From assembly GCA_949357655.1 (NCBI GenBank), contig CASHTG010000001.1, forward strand, positions 3,782,001-3,846,000: a stretch of 64,000 nt of DNA, written 5' to 3'. Made by a program: the position numbers and the translations under genes. Within the stretch, counting starts at the first letter, position 1. Each line of letters opens with the position of its first letter. The notes beneath the pieces are model-generated. The model made no database searches. It was not told the origin of the DNA and saw only the letters and a list, made by a program, of their open reading frames with translations. The DNA is from Parascedosporium putredinis (taxonomy: Eukaryota; Ascomycota; Sordariomycetes; Microascales; Microascaceae). Below are positions 35,872-50,030 of this stretch, one piece after another.

Positions 35872-37459
35872 GGCGTATACCTTTTTCTCAGATATCGAGT
35901 TTTCGTCATCCCGGCGCGAGAAACCTAACCAACAAAATATCCATTGACTGGCCACCGCGCCATCCTATTGAATTGTTGGGGGCGCCCGATACGATCCGGT
36001 CTCCCAAAATCATGCGTCGGATTGGTTGTATGACCTAGAAAAAGCCACACGGGCGCGTGCCACGTAGAGAAAAGGAAATAAAAACAAAATAAAGGATGGC
36101 GAATCCAAGCACTGCCTAGCCACATCATGATGCACTTCGAGCCTCGTTTGAAAAAGAAAATTCATTGGTATGAAGAAAGTCTTCCCCCTCTACCAAAGGA
36201 GGAAGATTAGACGAAGGGCCCCATTACTTGTCGTAGGGCGGGCGAGGTGGTCTGAGCTAGAACTAGTGATGCAGAGAGACGGCTGTTTGGGAGAGAAGGC
36301 TCGGGTCCGCAGGTCAGCCGCGGGGTAGACTTAAACTGCGCCACGCCGCTACTTAGGAGCTCATCGCCGAGTGAGGAGGGTTTCCAAATTGGCCCTTTTG
36401 CAGTATTTTCCCAAAGCGTTGCATACTTCGCATTTCACTCCGTGAGGTACTGCGATTGGGAAAAGGCGGGAACTGTCCAAAAGAATCTTGAATGTACGGG
36501 AGGGGGCGAAGCGAGAGCCACTGCAGCCGATGCAGGACCGCCACATAGTATAAAAGTTGTGATGTGCACTGTAGATAACTAGCAGATTTACCCAAGCTAA
36601 AAAGATCGACTCTGAGACTGACTCCAGCTCTTGACACTATTAGGGGACATCAAGTCTCAGTCGACTGTTTTGTTTCGTGTTTTTCTTCTTCAACCGCGAA
36701 CCACGAGGGCGAGTCGCTCCTTATACAAAGTATACAATCTTTCGGAGCCTTCTCACAAACAAAGTCATCCGCGCTGCGATGGGACCTTCAAGATGGATGC
36801 AAGGTTGCTGTGGGGGCTTGGGTTTTTCTTCATCACATAATGTACGAAGTACTATTACCTGCGTACATCAAACTATGGTTGACATCCACATCGTATCTCA
36901 TTGGCACGGTGGTACGGTGGCATAAGGCTGTGCTGTTCCACGAAAACCAATAAACCCCTGCAAGCGAGTCTCGAGAAACAAGCAATTAGAATACCTGGGG
37001 ACTGTTCCAGTGCAGTACCGACCGCCCGTCAGCATGGGCCCGTGGCGACCGTACGGAGTACTCCGGTCCTGACCCAGACCAATCTCTCCAGCCTTTGCCG
37101 TCCGTTCCCAGATTTATTTCCCGCCCTCTCCCGTCGCCCCCGTCCAAGATGTTCCCTTCTCCGACCTCAGTCATTAGATCGCCCGCTCAGATGCGATAAG
37201 ATCCATAGAGGGATTGCGATCGCTGAGCTGGCCCCTTTATTGTCATAGCTCCAATCGCTAGCTCGTCTAGACGGAGAAGCTGGTGCGCGCCGTCTTTGAG
37301 GGTCGCCAAGCATCGTCTGTTTGTTCGCAGTGCGAAAAGTATTGAAACAATCCTGAGCCAGTCCACCCATGAACGCCGAGCAAAGGTCGATATTCTTTGC
37401 CTAAGCCCACAATCGCTAGGGCGCGGGGGCCGGCGCCCTCAGGGGTAGCGTAGTTCACA
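35872..37459. other. Intergenic region MED17 to PLC
   Basis: About 1.6 kb with no recognisable gene. It should contain the MED17 3' end and the PLC promoter. A TC dinucleotide run (about 37491-37512) lies just inside the proposed first PLC intron. Confidence 0.45.
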
Positions 37460-40400
37460 ATGTGTCTGCAGGTAATGAACTTTTTCTTTCCTTCTCTCTC
37501 TCTCTCTCTTCTCCCATCCTCTGGATCTCAGCTCGGCTCGAGGTTGCCAATTCAGACTAACCGGACATAGTGGAGACGGAGAAGCAAGGTCAAGGCCACG
37601 GCCGAGACGACGGAGATCAAGCCGCGCCGCCCTCCTCTTCGAACCCATAGCTCCTCGTTTATCCGCCCGAGAGCTTTCCTCAATCGTCTTTCAACCATCG
37701 CCTCCCTCCGACTCGTCCACGATATCAAAGACTCCTCCGAGCTTCTACAAGAGGTCGAGGTGGTGACTCGACAAAAGTTTCCTACCTTCGACCTAGGACC
37801 CAAGACCCGCCAACATCTCGAGGCAATCTTCAAAGACCTCAGCCAACCTCATCTTCATCTCAAGCGCCAAACGTTCCTCGATTTTCTTTCCGAGGTGCAA
37901 GGAGAAGAAAATGTACAGCTACACAAAGCCAGGTACCGCTTCCATGAGTTCTGCGATATCATTATGGCGGACTATGGCTTCAACGCCATCCAGCGACCGC
38001 ACTCCTACAAGAAAGATCTTTCAAAGCCCATTACCCATTATTTTATCAATAGCAGCCACAATACGTACCTGTGTGGGAACCAGGTCACGTCGATCTCTTC
38101 CCCGAGCCATACAGGATCGTATGTGTACTTCCCCTCGTGAAAGCGTTTCCTTTTCCGTCAACCCCTTAGCTAACTCGGTAGCGTGGCTGTTCTAGGCACT
38201 TTTACGAGGCTGTCGCTGTATAGAAATCGACGTCCTCAATGGCGACTCATCCTCGCTTAGTCCTGCGAGGTCTATGGACCACAAGAGAGGCGTCTCGCAT
38301 GAATCTATACCCATCTTAGCAGGGACTCTCAGGGATAAGGTGGAGGATACGATACACAGCACTCGACAATTCATCCGCGACCACTCACCCCGCCCATCTG
38401 TTCGGAAGTTAGGTCAGAACCAGGACTCGGAATCTAGCAGTCAGACTCAGGTCTCAGATGGTACGAGCTCGGTCACCTTAACTTCACACAGCACGCCAGA
38501 GAAACCGACGCGCGAAAAGTCCATACGACCAAGGTTGACATATCCCAAGACTGAGCCCATCGTGGCTCACAAGTGGGCTGCGACTCGCCCCTGTGGGTTC
38601 CGCGAAGTGTGCCAGGTCATAAGGAGTCGGCCTTCCAGACTACAGATCTGCCCATCATTGTCAGCCTGGAAGTGCTCGCGGACGAGGACCAGCAGGAGGT
38701 CATGGTTCAGATCATGAAAGAGGAGTGGGCGGGATTGCTTCTCACGGGCCCCTTGGACGGGTGCGATCCCAAATTCCATGCGCCGAGATTGGAAGATCTC
38801 CGACGCAAAATTTTGGTCAAGGTTAAAAAGGCCGCTCCCAAGCTGCTAAGCTCTCCGACCTTGACGGGGCTTACCCCGTCCAATCTACATGGCGACTCCA
38901 CTGACGACGAGCGATGTTCCATATCACCCAAAACTTCTCCCGCGATGGAGTCTCCTAACCCCGGCGACCTGAACTCCAAAAGAGGGTGGCGATATGCCGC
39001 AACCTTGGGAATCTATCCATCTACACGTTTAGCCAGCATTTCAAAGGTTTCGATAACCGAACGACGAAAAAGCCCGGCCACATCTTCTCCGTCAGCGAAA
39101 GTCGCATACACGAATTGTCTACAACAAATCCGTACGAACTGTTCCAGCACAACAAGAATTTCATGATGCGCGCATACCCCGATGGCTCGAGGGTAAACAG
39201 CTCCAACCCGGACCCTTCCCCTTTTGGCGCCAAGGCGTGCAGATGGTAGCAATGAACTGGCAAAATCTCGACGAGGGCATGATGTTGAACGAAGGCATGT
39301 TCGCCGACGAGGAAGGTTGGGTGTTGAAACCAAAAGGGTATGGGGCCTTGGAGAGGGAAACAGAAACGTACCACGATACCGTCCCGCGCTCGAAACTTGA
39401 TCTCAAAATCACCATCCTAGCGGGTCAGCAAATATGGTCCCCAGACTTTTATCAGGAGAGGGAAAAGGGGGATCGAGGCGCAAATCTAAGGCCAACGGTC
39501 AAGTGCGAGCTTCACTATGAAAATGCCGACCACCGAAAGGGGAGAAAAGAGACAAGACAGAGGGCACCATCGTGGAGTGCAAGCAGAAGACGAGAACGAC
39601 CGAGTCGGACCATCCGGACTTCGGCAAGAGCGGCTATACATTCTCCTTCAAGGGAATTTATGGCACCAACCAGGAATTCGCGTTCATCAGGTAAGAGATC
39701 ATTAGCCCGTGCATATTTTATCCGTTTGTGCTTTCGCTCCACCCCCTTTTTCTCATTCTTTGCGGGCCGTTACCCCAGCCACCTGTCAACGCCGGAAAGC
39801 CGCAGCCAACGTGTCCCATGTGCCACCACTATGCGAGGCTTGTCACTACCCGCCGCTGAGGTGTGTGTAAAGCCGTCTCGGCGTGGCGTCCCGCGAGTGC
39901 CACCACCTAGTAGTGAGTGGACGTTGAGATAGTCCATGTCGGGCTTCGGAACATGCGCGGCCGGTCTGCCCCTCCTGTGTCGCCTAGTCGCTCAGTACAC
40001 CTTCCCGAGGCTGCATAACCGTGGTCCAACCTGAATCGAATCAGGCCAGAGAGTTGAGCATATCGATTCACTCTCGGAGTTCGACGATGGGAGCACCACT
40101 TGCCTCATAATCATAACCCTCGAAAACCCTCTGATCCACAATCATGATTTTAGCCTTTGCTCTTTGGGCCCCCACCTCTCTCTTTCCGTTCCGTTCCGTC
40201 CCTCCCCTAGTCATTCCCTCTCCCCTGCTTGAGACTAGGGAGGGAGAGGAGAGAGAGAGAGAGAGCGAGAGCGCAAGAATTGGCTTCCTCACTACCCCCC
40301 TTTACGTCTAAGCTTCGACACCTACTAGTTTAGCGGCACCTCGATTAAAAAGACACTTGGCTAATAGACGGATGGGTGGTATAGGTTCAAAATCGAAGAT

Positions 40401-40559
40401 GACCAAAGTAGAGTTGCGTCTCGAGAAATTCTCTCCTGGGCATGTATCAGGCTCGATCGTCTTCGCTGTGGATACCGCTTCGTGTCCCTGATGGATCCCA
40501 AGGGCTGCCCGATTTCCGACGGTAAACTACTGATCAAAGTCGAAAAGACTTTACGGTAG
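37460..40559 (+). CDS. PLC1: Phosphoinositide-specific phospholipase C (PLC-delta type)
   Basis: This enzyme hydrolyses PIP2 to IP3 and diacylglycerol at the plasma membrane, in calcium signalling. Exons read 37571-38118, 38196-39690 and 40385-40559, with a proposed 12-base first exon at 37460-37471 (ATG TGT CTG CAG) that joins in frame. About 740 residues run from an N-terminal helical part through the X domain (THYFINSSHNTYLCGNQ with the catalytic His, RGCRCIEIDVLNGD, ESAFQTTDLPIIVSLEV, EGCDP-like DGCDPKF) to the Y domain (LGNLSIYTFSQHFKGFDN, NPYELFQHNKNFMMRAYPDG, QMVAMNWQNLDEGMMLNEG). The C2 domain ends RLDRLRCGYRFVSLMDPKG and LLIKVEKTLR. One-base breaks lie at C4 38100-38103, about 38621, A4 38978-38981, T4 39222-39225 and G4 39539-39542. 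The last intron (39691-40384) is 694 bases, unusually long. The family is certain; the first exon is a guess. Confidence 0.95.
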
Positions 40560-43500
40560 GAACTCGGAGTATAGCGTGAAAGCGTAGGAAGGGGTTGAGG
40601 AAGCGAAGTACAGCAGGAGGATAATCGACTCAGATTGGGTCATGTAACTGAAAACTCGAGGGGAGGTATAGCAAACGATAACCTGAGAGCTCGAACTGAG
40701 CATGCGATCTGGTCGGCGTTCTTGATGACACGTTTTTTTCCTTTTCAACAAATTGGATCACCTAGTATTCAGGTGTGCGCCGTGACCGGCGTTCAGGATG
40801 GAGTTTGACAACTTAGAAGAACAATACCAAATGCGATGAGTTTCTTTTAAGGCGAGCAGCGGGATTTCCTTTGCAACGGAAGGCACGTAGCAGCATTCTC
40901 GGGTTAGCTGTCCAACCTTGGCACCATGCATAATTTCTGAGACTAGTCTACGACAGCGTCGGGAGCCTTGCCGCATGACGTCCCGCTCCTCGGCGTCCTG
41001 TCAATCAAAGTTAACTCAGACTAGTGCAAAAATGTGAAGTGGCTGTCGAGCATCAACCACGCCCACTGCAGCTCGATGACAGAGGTACAGACATGAAGCT
41101 AATCAAGGGCGGCGCTACGCTATCCACCGCACAGCGTATTCGATGCTCGAGAAAAGAAACAGCTATTATCTGAAAAGAACGAGTCGCGGTGGCCACGTCG
41201 CGCTAACCCAGTGTCCCTACGCGCCCCTTACTCGGCACGGCTCGGGTCCGATGAATGCTTCTTACCACGATAGCATGACAATTAGGCCAGACTTCGTCCT
41301 ACATCAGCGGAAAGAGAATGATGGAAAAAGAAGAACTGGTCTGGAACCATCCATCGCGGGCTTTCACAAGGTGCAAGCATCACCTTGGTGGCATTACGTA
41401 GGGAGACGTGTCCAGTAGCTCGAGCTGATATGGCTTATGACATTGCGTCATGTCCCGGCCGCGGTCTATTTCCAAGGGCCCCGTTCACCGAATGGAGGGC
41501 CATGGAGACGTTTTCAATGGAGGTTGGCTCCGTCATGGGCTGGCTGCAGCCTCTTCTTCTTTCCGCAGCCCCCTCTCCATCGGGTGATCTGGTCCGAGCC
41601 TTCAGCTCCTCCAAGACGGCCAGACGCTAAGAAGAGCCGGCGAAGGGCAGGGGAAGGGCTTGAGATTGACCTGTAGAAGGTGCATTTGCACATGCCATCC
41701 ACTCATTGGGTCGCTCCCTGGGAGCACTTGAGTATTAGTGCGTCGAAAAAAGAATTAACGCAATCAAAAAGGAAACTGACGCTTCCCTCCTCACTACCCC
41801 CATGCATCCATCATTCTGAAGTGTCTACCTGTAGTGTAGGGCGTCGGCTCGGGGCCATCACGCAGCACGCAGCACGCGCAGTACCTATCAGTTCGCCTTG
41901 CCCTCACGGCCCAGCGCAGGGGAATAAGAACCAAAGGAGGGCAACGAGAACCCGTGACTTTCCTCATGATCTGACCCTCGGGTTGCTTTTCCCTAGAGGT
42001 CTGCCATGGTTTTATTGGGCCGTTGGGCAAGGATCGCCCAAGCCACCACCTCCCATCTTCCTGGGTTGTACCTGTGCGTTCCTCCTTTTGGCGCTCAAGG
42101 CCTCTCAGCTCACCAGAGGGGCGTCTCTGGGTCCGCACCGCAGGCATTTGCTCAGCGGCGTGCTCCCGACGGATGGCCGTTTGACGTCAAGGAACCAATG
42201 GGTAAACAAAACCGCCTTCTCGGCAAGTCGCCCTAGCGGGGCGTCCTCAACAGCGCCCTCGGCGCCGCGCCACTATACAGTAACACCGAGTAGGAGGCAG
42301 AAAAAGCAACCCCATATATTTATATATCCATATATATTTTCGGATATATTACATTGAGCTATGAGCATCGCTTGTAGATCGTACTAGACACCGCAGGCCC
42401 GAATGAGCCATTCAGAAGAGGCTTGGATGATAGACAGGGGAGCGATATGATGGTCTTGAGAGGGCGTGAGGTGGAGTGGCATGCGAAGGGGAAACGCCGT
42501 TGTGTCTTCTCCCATGGCGTGACTCCTCCCCTCTCGTCACACATCGCCATACTCCGTCACACAAAGCGTGATAATTGCTCGTTCACTCTTGGAGAGATTC
42601 TTCCCTTCCCTCGCAATACCCTCCCAAGGCATGCCACGATTAGCAATCTCGGCCCTATCTTATCATGTTGTAGGAAAGGAGAACGACCACTTACACACCC
42701 TCTTCCTTCTTACCTTGGTTTTTCCCTCTTCTTTTCTTTTCTTTTGCGGCCCCTTCCCCTTTGCTTAGCGTTGTACCTGCACAGGAAAAACAAAGATATC
42801 TAGAAGACCAAGTGGCAACAATCAAGCATTTCACGAGAACCGACACTGTTTTGTCGGGATATCCCCCACTTGGAAGCATGACTCCTTTAGCCCGCCGCCA
42901 GTGACGACATGAAGGAACGTTGACGATCTCCCGACTCTGTATGGTTCACATCTACTTTAAGCTAGTGTAGTCGCACATTCCTTCATGGTAGGTGTGCCGA
43001 ACGCAAAGCAAACAACTAGCAAGACCTCGCTAGACAATGGCAATAGAACAAGCAGCCAAGGCCCGCTAGATTGGAAGTCTTGGGCTAGCGCACCCACGAA
43101 CGACCGACACTAGAATCATTTTAGTGCCGGAAGCGGAACGTGGATGGAGGAATTTGAAGGGGGCGCACTTCAAAGTAGACCCAGCCGATCAACCGTGGCG
43201 ACAGGGCAGAGTGGGACGAACCGGCTCCTTGCCTACGTTGACGCCGCCCCCCTCCTCATTCCCTCCCCATCATACAAAGGCCAATCTAGACTCTAGCAGC
43301 TATATAGTATGGTGGTTTTAACCACACCTGACGCCCTTATGAGGCAGGATTAGGGTTCCAAGAGAAAGGGAGAGTAAGCAGAAGGGGGGTTGAATGTGGG
43401 CAGGAGGGTGGGTGGAGAGGAGGACGAAGGGAACACAAGAGAGGGGCGGCCAAAAAAGGAAAGAAAAACAGGGAAAGAAAACAGAGGGAGAGGCGAGGGG

Positions 43501-46500
43501 AAAGCAAAAAGAAAGCAAAGAGAGGGAAAAGAAAAATAGTATATAAAAAGCAACGACACCACTACTACGACGCAATCAACAACAAGGCGATACGGCATCA
43601 ACCTTAAATTGTTGGCTGCGTAACGCAGCAGACCCTAGCTCCAATCGGGTCCAAGCCAGCAAGCTCAACAGGCATGATCGCCTCTTCTCTACCCCTTCCA
43701 CCTCAAAGAGGGAATTTCTGAGAGGGTAACGGTAGACCCGACAAGTCGGATCCCATCAATCACAGTGGTGTTACATGAGCCGGGGTCCTTTTGCCGCCCA
43801 CGGCAGAGGGAGGGCAACGGGCAATAGCGAAGACATCATCAGCTGCAGCTACACGGCAGCTGTTGCACGTCCAAAGGGAACTTTATGCGCCTAGGCACCA
43901 TGTCATGTCGTTGCAAAGGCCAAAAATACACCTTGATATGCGAAGTGCGGGATGCATCTAAAGCTGCTGATGTATGATGTACGATATACGCCTCTGCTGC
44001 AGGCAAATGCCGAGAGGGGATGGAAGAAAGAGAAAGCTGCCGGGGAGGGTGGGCAGGAAACATCCAGGGATTCAATGCTGGTTTGGGAATCTCAAAAGGC
44101 AAGCAAAAACGGGCGAAACTGCAACTGTGACGATGAATAATGGCGACATCTACCTTGGCCCCCGTGTGGTGTACTATGTCAGTGTAGGAGTCAAGTCCTT
44201 GTCTTTTGCGTGGAGCGCCTTCCGTGCCACCTTCGGAAATATTGCTGTGGTCGGATATTACTTTCCCGCGCAAGGCTTGGGCTGCCCGAGTTTGCTTTGC
44301 GCCTCAGCATCCCCTTCCTTCTTCGCCCTTCTGGGATCCTGTTCATCGTGATGATCCCGGCGTCCGTGGGCGCCACCCCTTTCCTTTGGGGTCGTACAAA
44401 CCGGCCCAGTTCGAAACAGTCGGGTCGTCGCACGCAAAGGATGGATCTTTTCCCGACGCCCCTCTTCCAACGAAAAAGGACTCACCTCACCTGCCGTTGT
44501 CTGCAAGTTACCTTGCCGTCAACGAACCCGGGGTTCTCTGTGGAGGATATCGGCTTGTCAACACATGTGATGTGCTCTCATCAACTAGTCAAATCAAAGT
44601 CAGGGCCTTGATACAATCTAACTGCACAGGGCTCACAGAGAAGAAAAGGATGGGGCAAGAAGAAAGAGTAGAGAAATCCAGATAGGCAACTGATGTTATA
44701 ATCACAAACTCCCGCCCGGAGCACCTGGCGTAGGAGAGGCTGACGGTCTCGCTGCCGGGACCTCGCCCATTGCCGAGGATCTGTGCTCAGCTCAACGTCT
44801 TCCGTCGGTGCCCAGAGACCGGTCCATATATTCAGCTCCGGTCAGCCTCAAATGTGAGGAAGGAAATCACCTGCCCCTAACATGATGAGGGGACACCCTC
44901 CGATACCATCTCAGCAGGAGCAGAGAGGGCTACCAGAATGATTGTGACGTTTCCTTGCTCCTCGATCAAATTACTCGAGTGCAAGAACTCAGGGGCTCCC
45001 CTAGTAGAAAAATGTACATGGACTGCCCTGCCCGGTCGTTTCTATGTCTCCGACGCGGATGACACTCGATCAATGCGAGGTTAAATAGGCAGCTATGAAG
45101 CAGAGGAGGCTTGCCACCAAAGTAAACCATGCCCACGCAGGCCAGCGCCTGGCTGCTGTCTATTAGTATATACATAGGTTCGGGAGAGGGGGAAAGTGGA
45201 CATCCGACCCCGAAGTCGTATCTACTTGTATTTGCCTTGTTATCCTGACAAAACATCCTCCTTCGGAGATGCAGCGCCATTGGCGTTGGGCATGGCGCCC
45301 GATTTGGCACGCAAGGTACATGTAATTATACAAGGCACCTAACTCGCTCACGTACCCAACACGGCCCCCTTGAGTGCTCAACATGAACGACCCGATTGTG
45401 AGCTTTCCAAAAGGCAGGTGGGCTCAGGGCTGCTACTTGCAGGAAACCGTTCGTCGATCATGAAAAAGAAAGAAAGATGGGTCCGCAACCGCTAGCCGAG
45501 CATCTGATTCGGTTGTGTATTCGAGATGTGACAGCTTCATCTAGCGGTAGCATCAGTGCGTTGGGGCGTCGCGTGCTGGTGTGCGAAAACGCGCACTGAC
45601 TGCCAAACCTCGTGCGATCTCCCTCACAAGCTCCAACCACGAAAGTGACAACTCGAAAAGCTCACCGTGCTCCCGGCGTGGACGACAAGTGGGGGAGGGC
45701 AAACACGGTTTGTTTTTTCGCAAGCCCCCAATTACAGAAGCCAAGGGCTTGATGTCACGTTTGGGCAAGCCAGGCTTGCCCATGCTTTTGGGGCGTGTCA
45801 GACCGCTCGACAAGGGAATCCACCCTAACAGGGGCGCATCATGGCTGATATGTGATCCTTCACGGCTTCGGGATACGCGGGCTTCGAATTCCTCCCTTTT
45901 CCTCTGTTTTCTTGCTTTCTTTTTTCCTTCGTTTGTGGGCTTTCTCCCAAATACGAGCTCGCAAAGCAAGGACGACAAGATATTGTCGAGCAGAGGGAGG
46001 GAGAGAGAGAGGGGAGAGGGGGAGATGAGTGCTGGCCGCATGGTATAACAAAACTCCGCGCCTCGTGGAGGAGGTATAGCCTTGAACGAGATACCGGTTT
46101 TGATGATTATTTATGGGCAAAGAAATAATGGGCTGCGAGGGGCGGAGGCTCCACCTCGCTGGCTGGTCATGGTGCCCCTTCCGAGAGGTTGGGCTTGAAA
46201 GGTTGATGAAAACGCAAAGCTCCGCTAGGCATGGTGGCTTCTCCTCTTCAATGGGGATTTCCAGCGGTAAAATGGCTCGAGCTTGAAGCAGAGACCCTGC
46301 ATTTTTGAGGCTTGCTCTCATATCTTTTCTCTCGCGGGGTCAACAGCGGATGGATTCGCCAAGACTGTTACATCAACCCCACAAGCCTCGCATCAACACC
46401 ACTCCCTTCACGATCCTCGCGTTCAAGATGTCATATCGCATCTCGCCTCTGTGCTCTCCCCTTGTCGAACCCAAGATCAAATCCATGTCGCGATGGTGAG

Positions 46501-49500
46501 GGGTTCCTTTGCCCCTCTGTACCACTTGCACACGCGGATCACCAACCCGGCCGTGTCGTGTCATCTACCTTAGACCCTAGACCAGATGATGAGGAGGGGG
46601 GCACGTTCATGGAGCCTGCATAACTTCATCCAACTTATACTAGACAATCGGAAAATGGGGAGCGGGGAATTCTGTCTATTTCGGCTGAGTATCTTGCTGT
46701 GAAAAACAGCATGGGGCGGACCGTCGCTGTGACGTGGGCCTGGCCGCGAATCGTCGATGAGCTGTCGGAATCTCTGGCACCATCTCCCGGCGGATGTGAA
46801 GTCACCAACAATAGCGCATTGCAATGCATCGCGTGTCTTCCCTTAAACGGGGGCTAATAGGTGCGGCCGGTCATCTGTGGGCATTTTTACTTTGAAGCGT
46901 GCCAAGTTGAAGCTCATCTCCTCTCGCCTCGGGGCTCCACGCTGCCCTCAACCTCGTAAAGGGAGAAGGAGGAACACAATAAGCAACGCAGGCGGCTCTA
47001 CTTTGCACCTTCCTTTCAGCGCCTCCCTGGAACCGGGTTGTCGACCTCGCCTTCCTATCTAGAGTCATTCGACCATCTCGGCGAAGGAACGAGAAGATAG
47101 GAAGGCGCGATGATCCTACAGGCGACGTTGAGGTAAGACAATGTGCGCCTGTACAGTCTTATTGGCTGGGGCTGGGCCACCGAATCACGGAGAAGAGGAT
47201 CCGATGGCCGACAAAGCTGAAGACTTCAATCCTATCCCGAAGCCAAACCTTCATCAATATCAATATATGTTCCCACCGGGAGAGGCCGCGGGCTCCTGCG
47301 ACAGATGCTGATCCCCACTTCGTTCGCCTTCATCTACACTATGACGACTCTCTTCCGATCGGGTAATACTTGTATTAGCAAACAACTTATGAGGAAGCTT
47401 GTTCATTTCCTCATCGACCCCTGGGGCCCGTGCGCCATTGGCACTCCAGCTGGGCCCTCGGAAAATTCGAACTTGGGGCCAGCATTGAGAGGTAGCAACT
47501 ATTATTAAATCAAACCATTACTAGCACTGGTGTATTAGAGTCGCTTCAGCAAGCACTGAAGAGTGGGGGAGGCTTCGGGTCGGGGCACAAGCGGGGAGAG
47601 GATGCAAGCTTGAATGGATCAGTGGATCAATGGATTCGTTCAGCAGTCCTTGCCTCAAGAGGGAAAAGGGGCAATGACAAGAGATCCCTAGAATGATTGA
47701 TGGATCTAGATCCATTTAAGAAGTGGACCTTGCTTAGAGGGCCTTGGTGGACCTTGGAGGGCTCCTCCCGAGAGAGTCGCCGTTTCCTTCCTTTCCCATC
47801 CCAGCGCGATATGCCTTCAATATAATCAATACGGACGTACTTGTGCGTTGTCTTGATTCCTCGAATTCATGACGGACCCCTGAGCCACAAGGAACTATAG
47901 CAGGAAAGGCCATGGATGGCATCGTGGATTTCCTCGGTCCTTGGATAATATTACGAGCATACATCCTAGCAATGAGCCGAGAAGTGAGGGGGTGCCAGAA
48001 TAACTGCCCCATCCCCCAATCCTGTCTGGCCGCCTTGGGGTTCGTAAGCGTTCCAGACACTCGGAGCTATCAGGAGATACCCGGGGCGGATTAAGACACC
48101 CTTGACACCCATGAACAGTCAATGTCGAATCACAGGACCAACACCCCGGATCCTCTCGTCGATGGCTATGCTCGCCCGTCCATCTGCCTGTGGTGTGGGG
48201 ATAGATATATCCACTAATATATCAATCATATTTATAAATCTGATGCAAAGAGGGAAACGCTCATCTTTTCTCTGGCAAGAGAAAGAAAGCCTACTTAGGC
48301 TATTTGTAGATTTCTTGTTCCCTTTTTCATTGCTTACTCCTTACTCCCGCCTGTTCCTTTATTTATTCTTCCATCTTCCACAAGATATCGAAATGCGTAT
48401 GATACACCTACCACTTTCGGGCTCGTCTTTTCGTTCGCTGTTGGAGGCCGTTGGGAGGGGGTGGTGCTGGCGCCAATCCTGGATTGATGTGCATTGTGCA
48501 ATCGAGTAATAGATGTTGATAGTCGCACGCCGCACCCTCGGTCCTTGCAGGCCCTTGTCAAACCCCTTGGGACCAATTACACACAATTGTGCTCACCCCT
48601 CTGTCACGCCGACGGCGTGTTTCCTGGTCGGTGTGCTTCAGGTTTCGAAGACGCCGAAGGATGAAGGACGATGAGGGCGAAACAAATCTTATTTTCAGCC
48701 GGCCATCGAGCGCTGAGCTGGTATGGTTTTGGTCTCTTCTGTTTATTTCCTTTTTCCTTCGTCGGGACGCTTGTTGGATTTCCTCTTTTCTTCACCCTAT
48801 CATGCGATTTGCCGTTGGAGACCCTTCCCTTTTTGCCATTTTCCTTCCTTCTTCGCCTTCCCTTCTTTCCTTTTCTTTCCTCTCTCTCCCTGGAAGCCTG
48901 CCTGACTAGTGACGATCCACCCACTTTTCCCCTCTGAACAGACATGGAGCCGGCTCTGAATAATAGGTAGCTTTGACCATCCGGAAGTTTTCTCCATCTC
49001 CAATGGGACGGTTCCCGGGAACAACCCTGAAGCGCTGAGGACTCCGCCAAGTGCGTACTTGTATGTCGTCTGTCCATCCACCCCCTCCCCTCCCACATTT
49101 CTTCCCGTACACGTTCAAGGCAAACTCGACGGGTGACCAGTAGTATTCTCCACTTAGCCTCTTGAGGGTAAGGCTAGTCGTCATTCCAGCAAGACAGTCT
49201 GGTCCCGTATATCTGGTCCCATCCCTTCCCTTCCCACCCATGTCCTGTTCAAAAAATACTAGTGTTAACGCTACCAACATTTTTTGTACTTGCAACTTCA
49301 AAAGCCATCTCGATCTTGTACCCCCGGGAGGCAAGGAGGAGCCTCCCCTTTTCGTTTCTTTTTTCTTTTTCTTTTTTTTTCTTCTTCCCTCCCCAAGTGA
49401 GCTGGTTTGGATCCTGCTATCCGGGCTAGGTCATGGCGCAACACCCTGCAGATTGACGGTGAGTTCGGAGCCGCTGGCGCTTTCTGGCCGGTCAAGCTTC

Positions 49501-50020
49501 ACAAGCAACAGTGTCGCGCCGTGTACCGAGTAGCTCCCAAGCAGCCAGCGTTACCCTTCCTTCTCTTCAAAACAGACACCCCGTCATCGTTCAGTCGAGA
49601 GAGTGCCCCACCCGTACCGTGCCTTTGTCCCTCCAAGCCCGCTGGTTGAATGCTGAACGCCACAGTCGAACCCGAACCTCGACCAGTCTTGCCAGTCTCA
49701 GTCTCACAGGGGCCTGTTTATTCTGACTTGTCTCCTTCTGCTAGCCCTGGCAGCAACACCAGAACCCGCTGCCCATCGGCTGGCTGCTTTGAGTTTCTTT
49801 CGATGTGGGAGTCTATTATCGTTCCTTCCCCGTTAGGACCCTCCTCAAGAGAGGAGTGGCTTCTTTGTTAGTGTCAACCACTTTACCCCCCTCTCTCTCC
49901 CCTAGTCGAACCCCAAGCATCCACAAGCATCTCCACCTCTCCAATTCTTCAGCTGCCCTTCCCCCAACCTTACCCACGATAGTTTTGGCTTAGCTGCACT
50001 CTGAGACTAGCCACTCCAAG
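40560..50020. other. Large gene-poor block
   Basis: About 9.5 kb in which I find no protein domain, tRNA or transposon. Frames up to 225 codons (41680-42357 plus) and 160 codons (45553-46048 both strands; 44206-44685 plus) lack known motifs and often overlap on opposite strands, so chance is likely. AT-rich tracts occur at 42312-42356. A gene with many short exons, or one broken by the base-calling problem seen elsewhere, could be missed here. Confidence 0.4.
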
Positions 50021-50030
50021 ATATAAATAC
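50021..50030 (+). promoter_or_regulatory. TATA-like element of zinc-ribbon gene
   Basis: ATATAAATAC lies about 270 bases upstream of the proposed ATG at 50294 and is followed by a CT/CA-rich leader. This is typical of a strongly transcribed fungal gene, but it is inferred from sequence alone. Confidence 0.45.

Noticed and set aside
41680..42357. 225-codon plus-strand open frame as a gene
   Set aside because: It is rich in Pro, Ser, Arg and His with no motif, overlaps other frames and has no splice-supported continuation.
45553..46048. Overlapping frames of about 160 codons on both strands
   Set aside because: Mirror-image long frames on opposite strands with no conserved motif suggest base composition and not coding.
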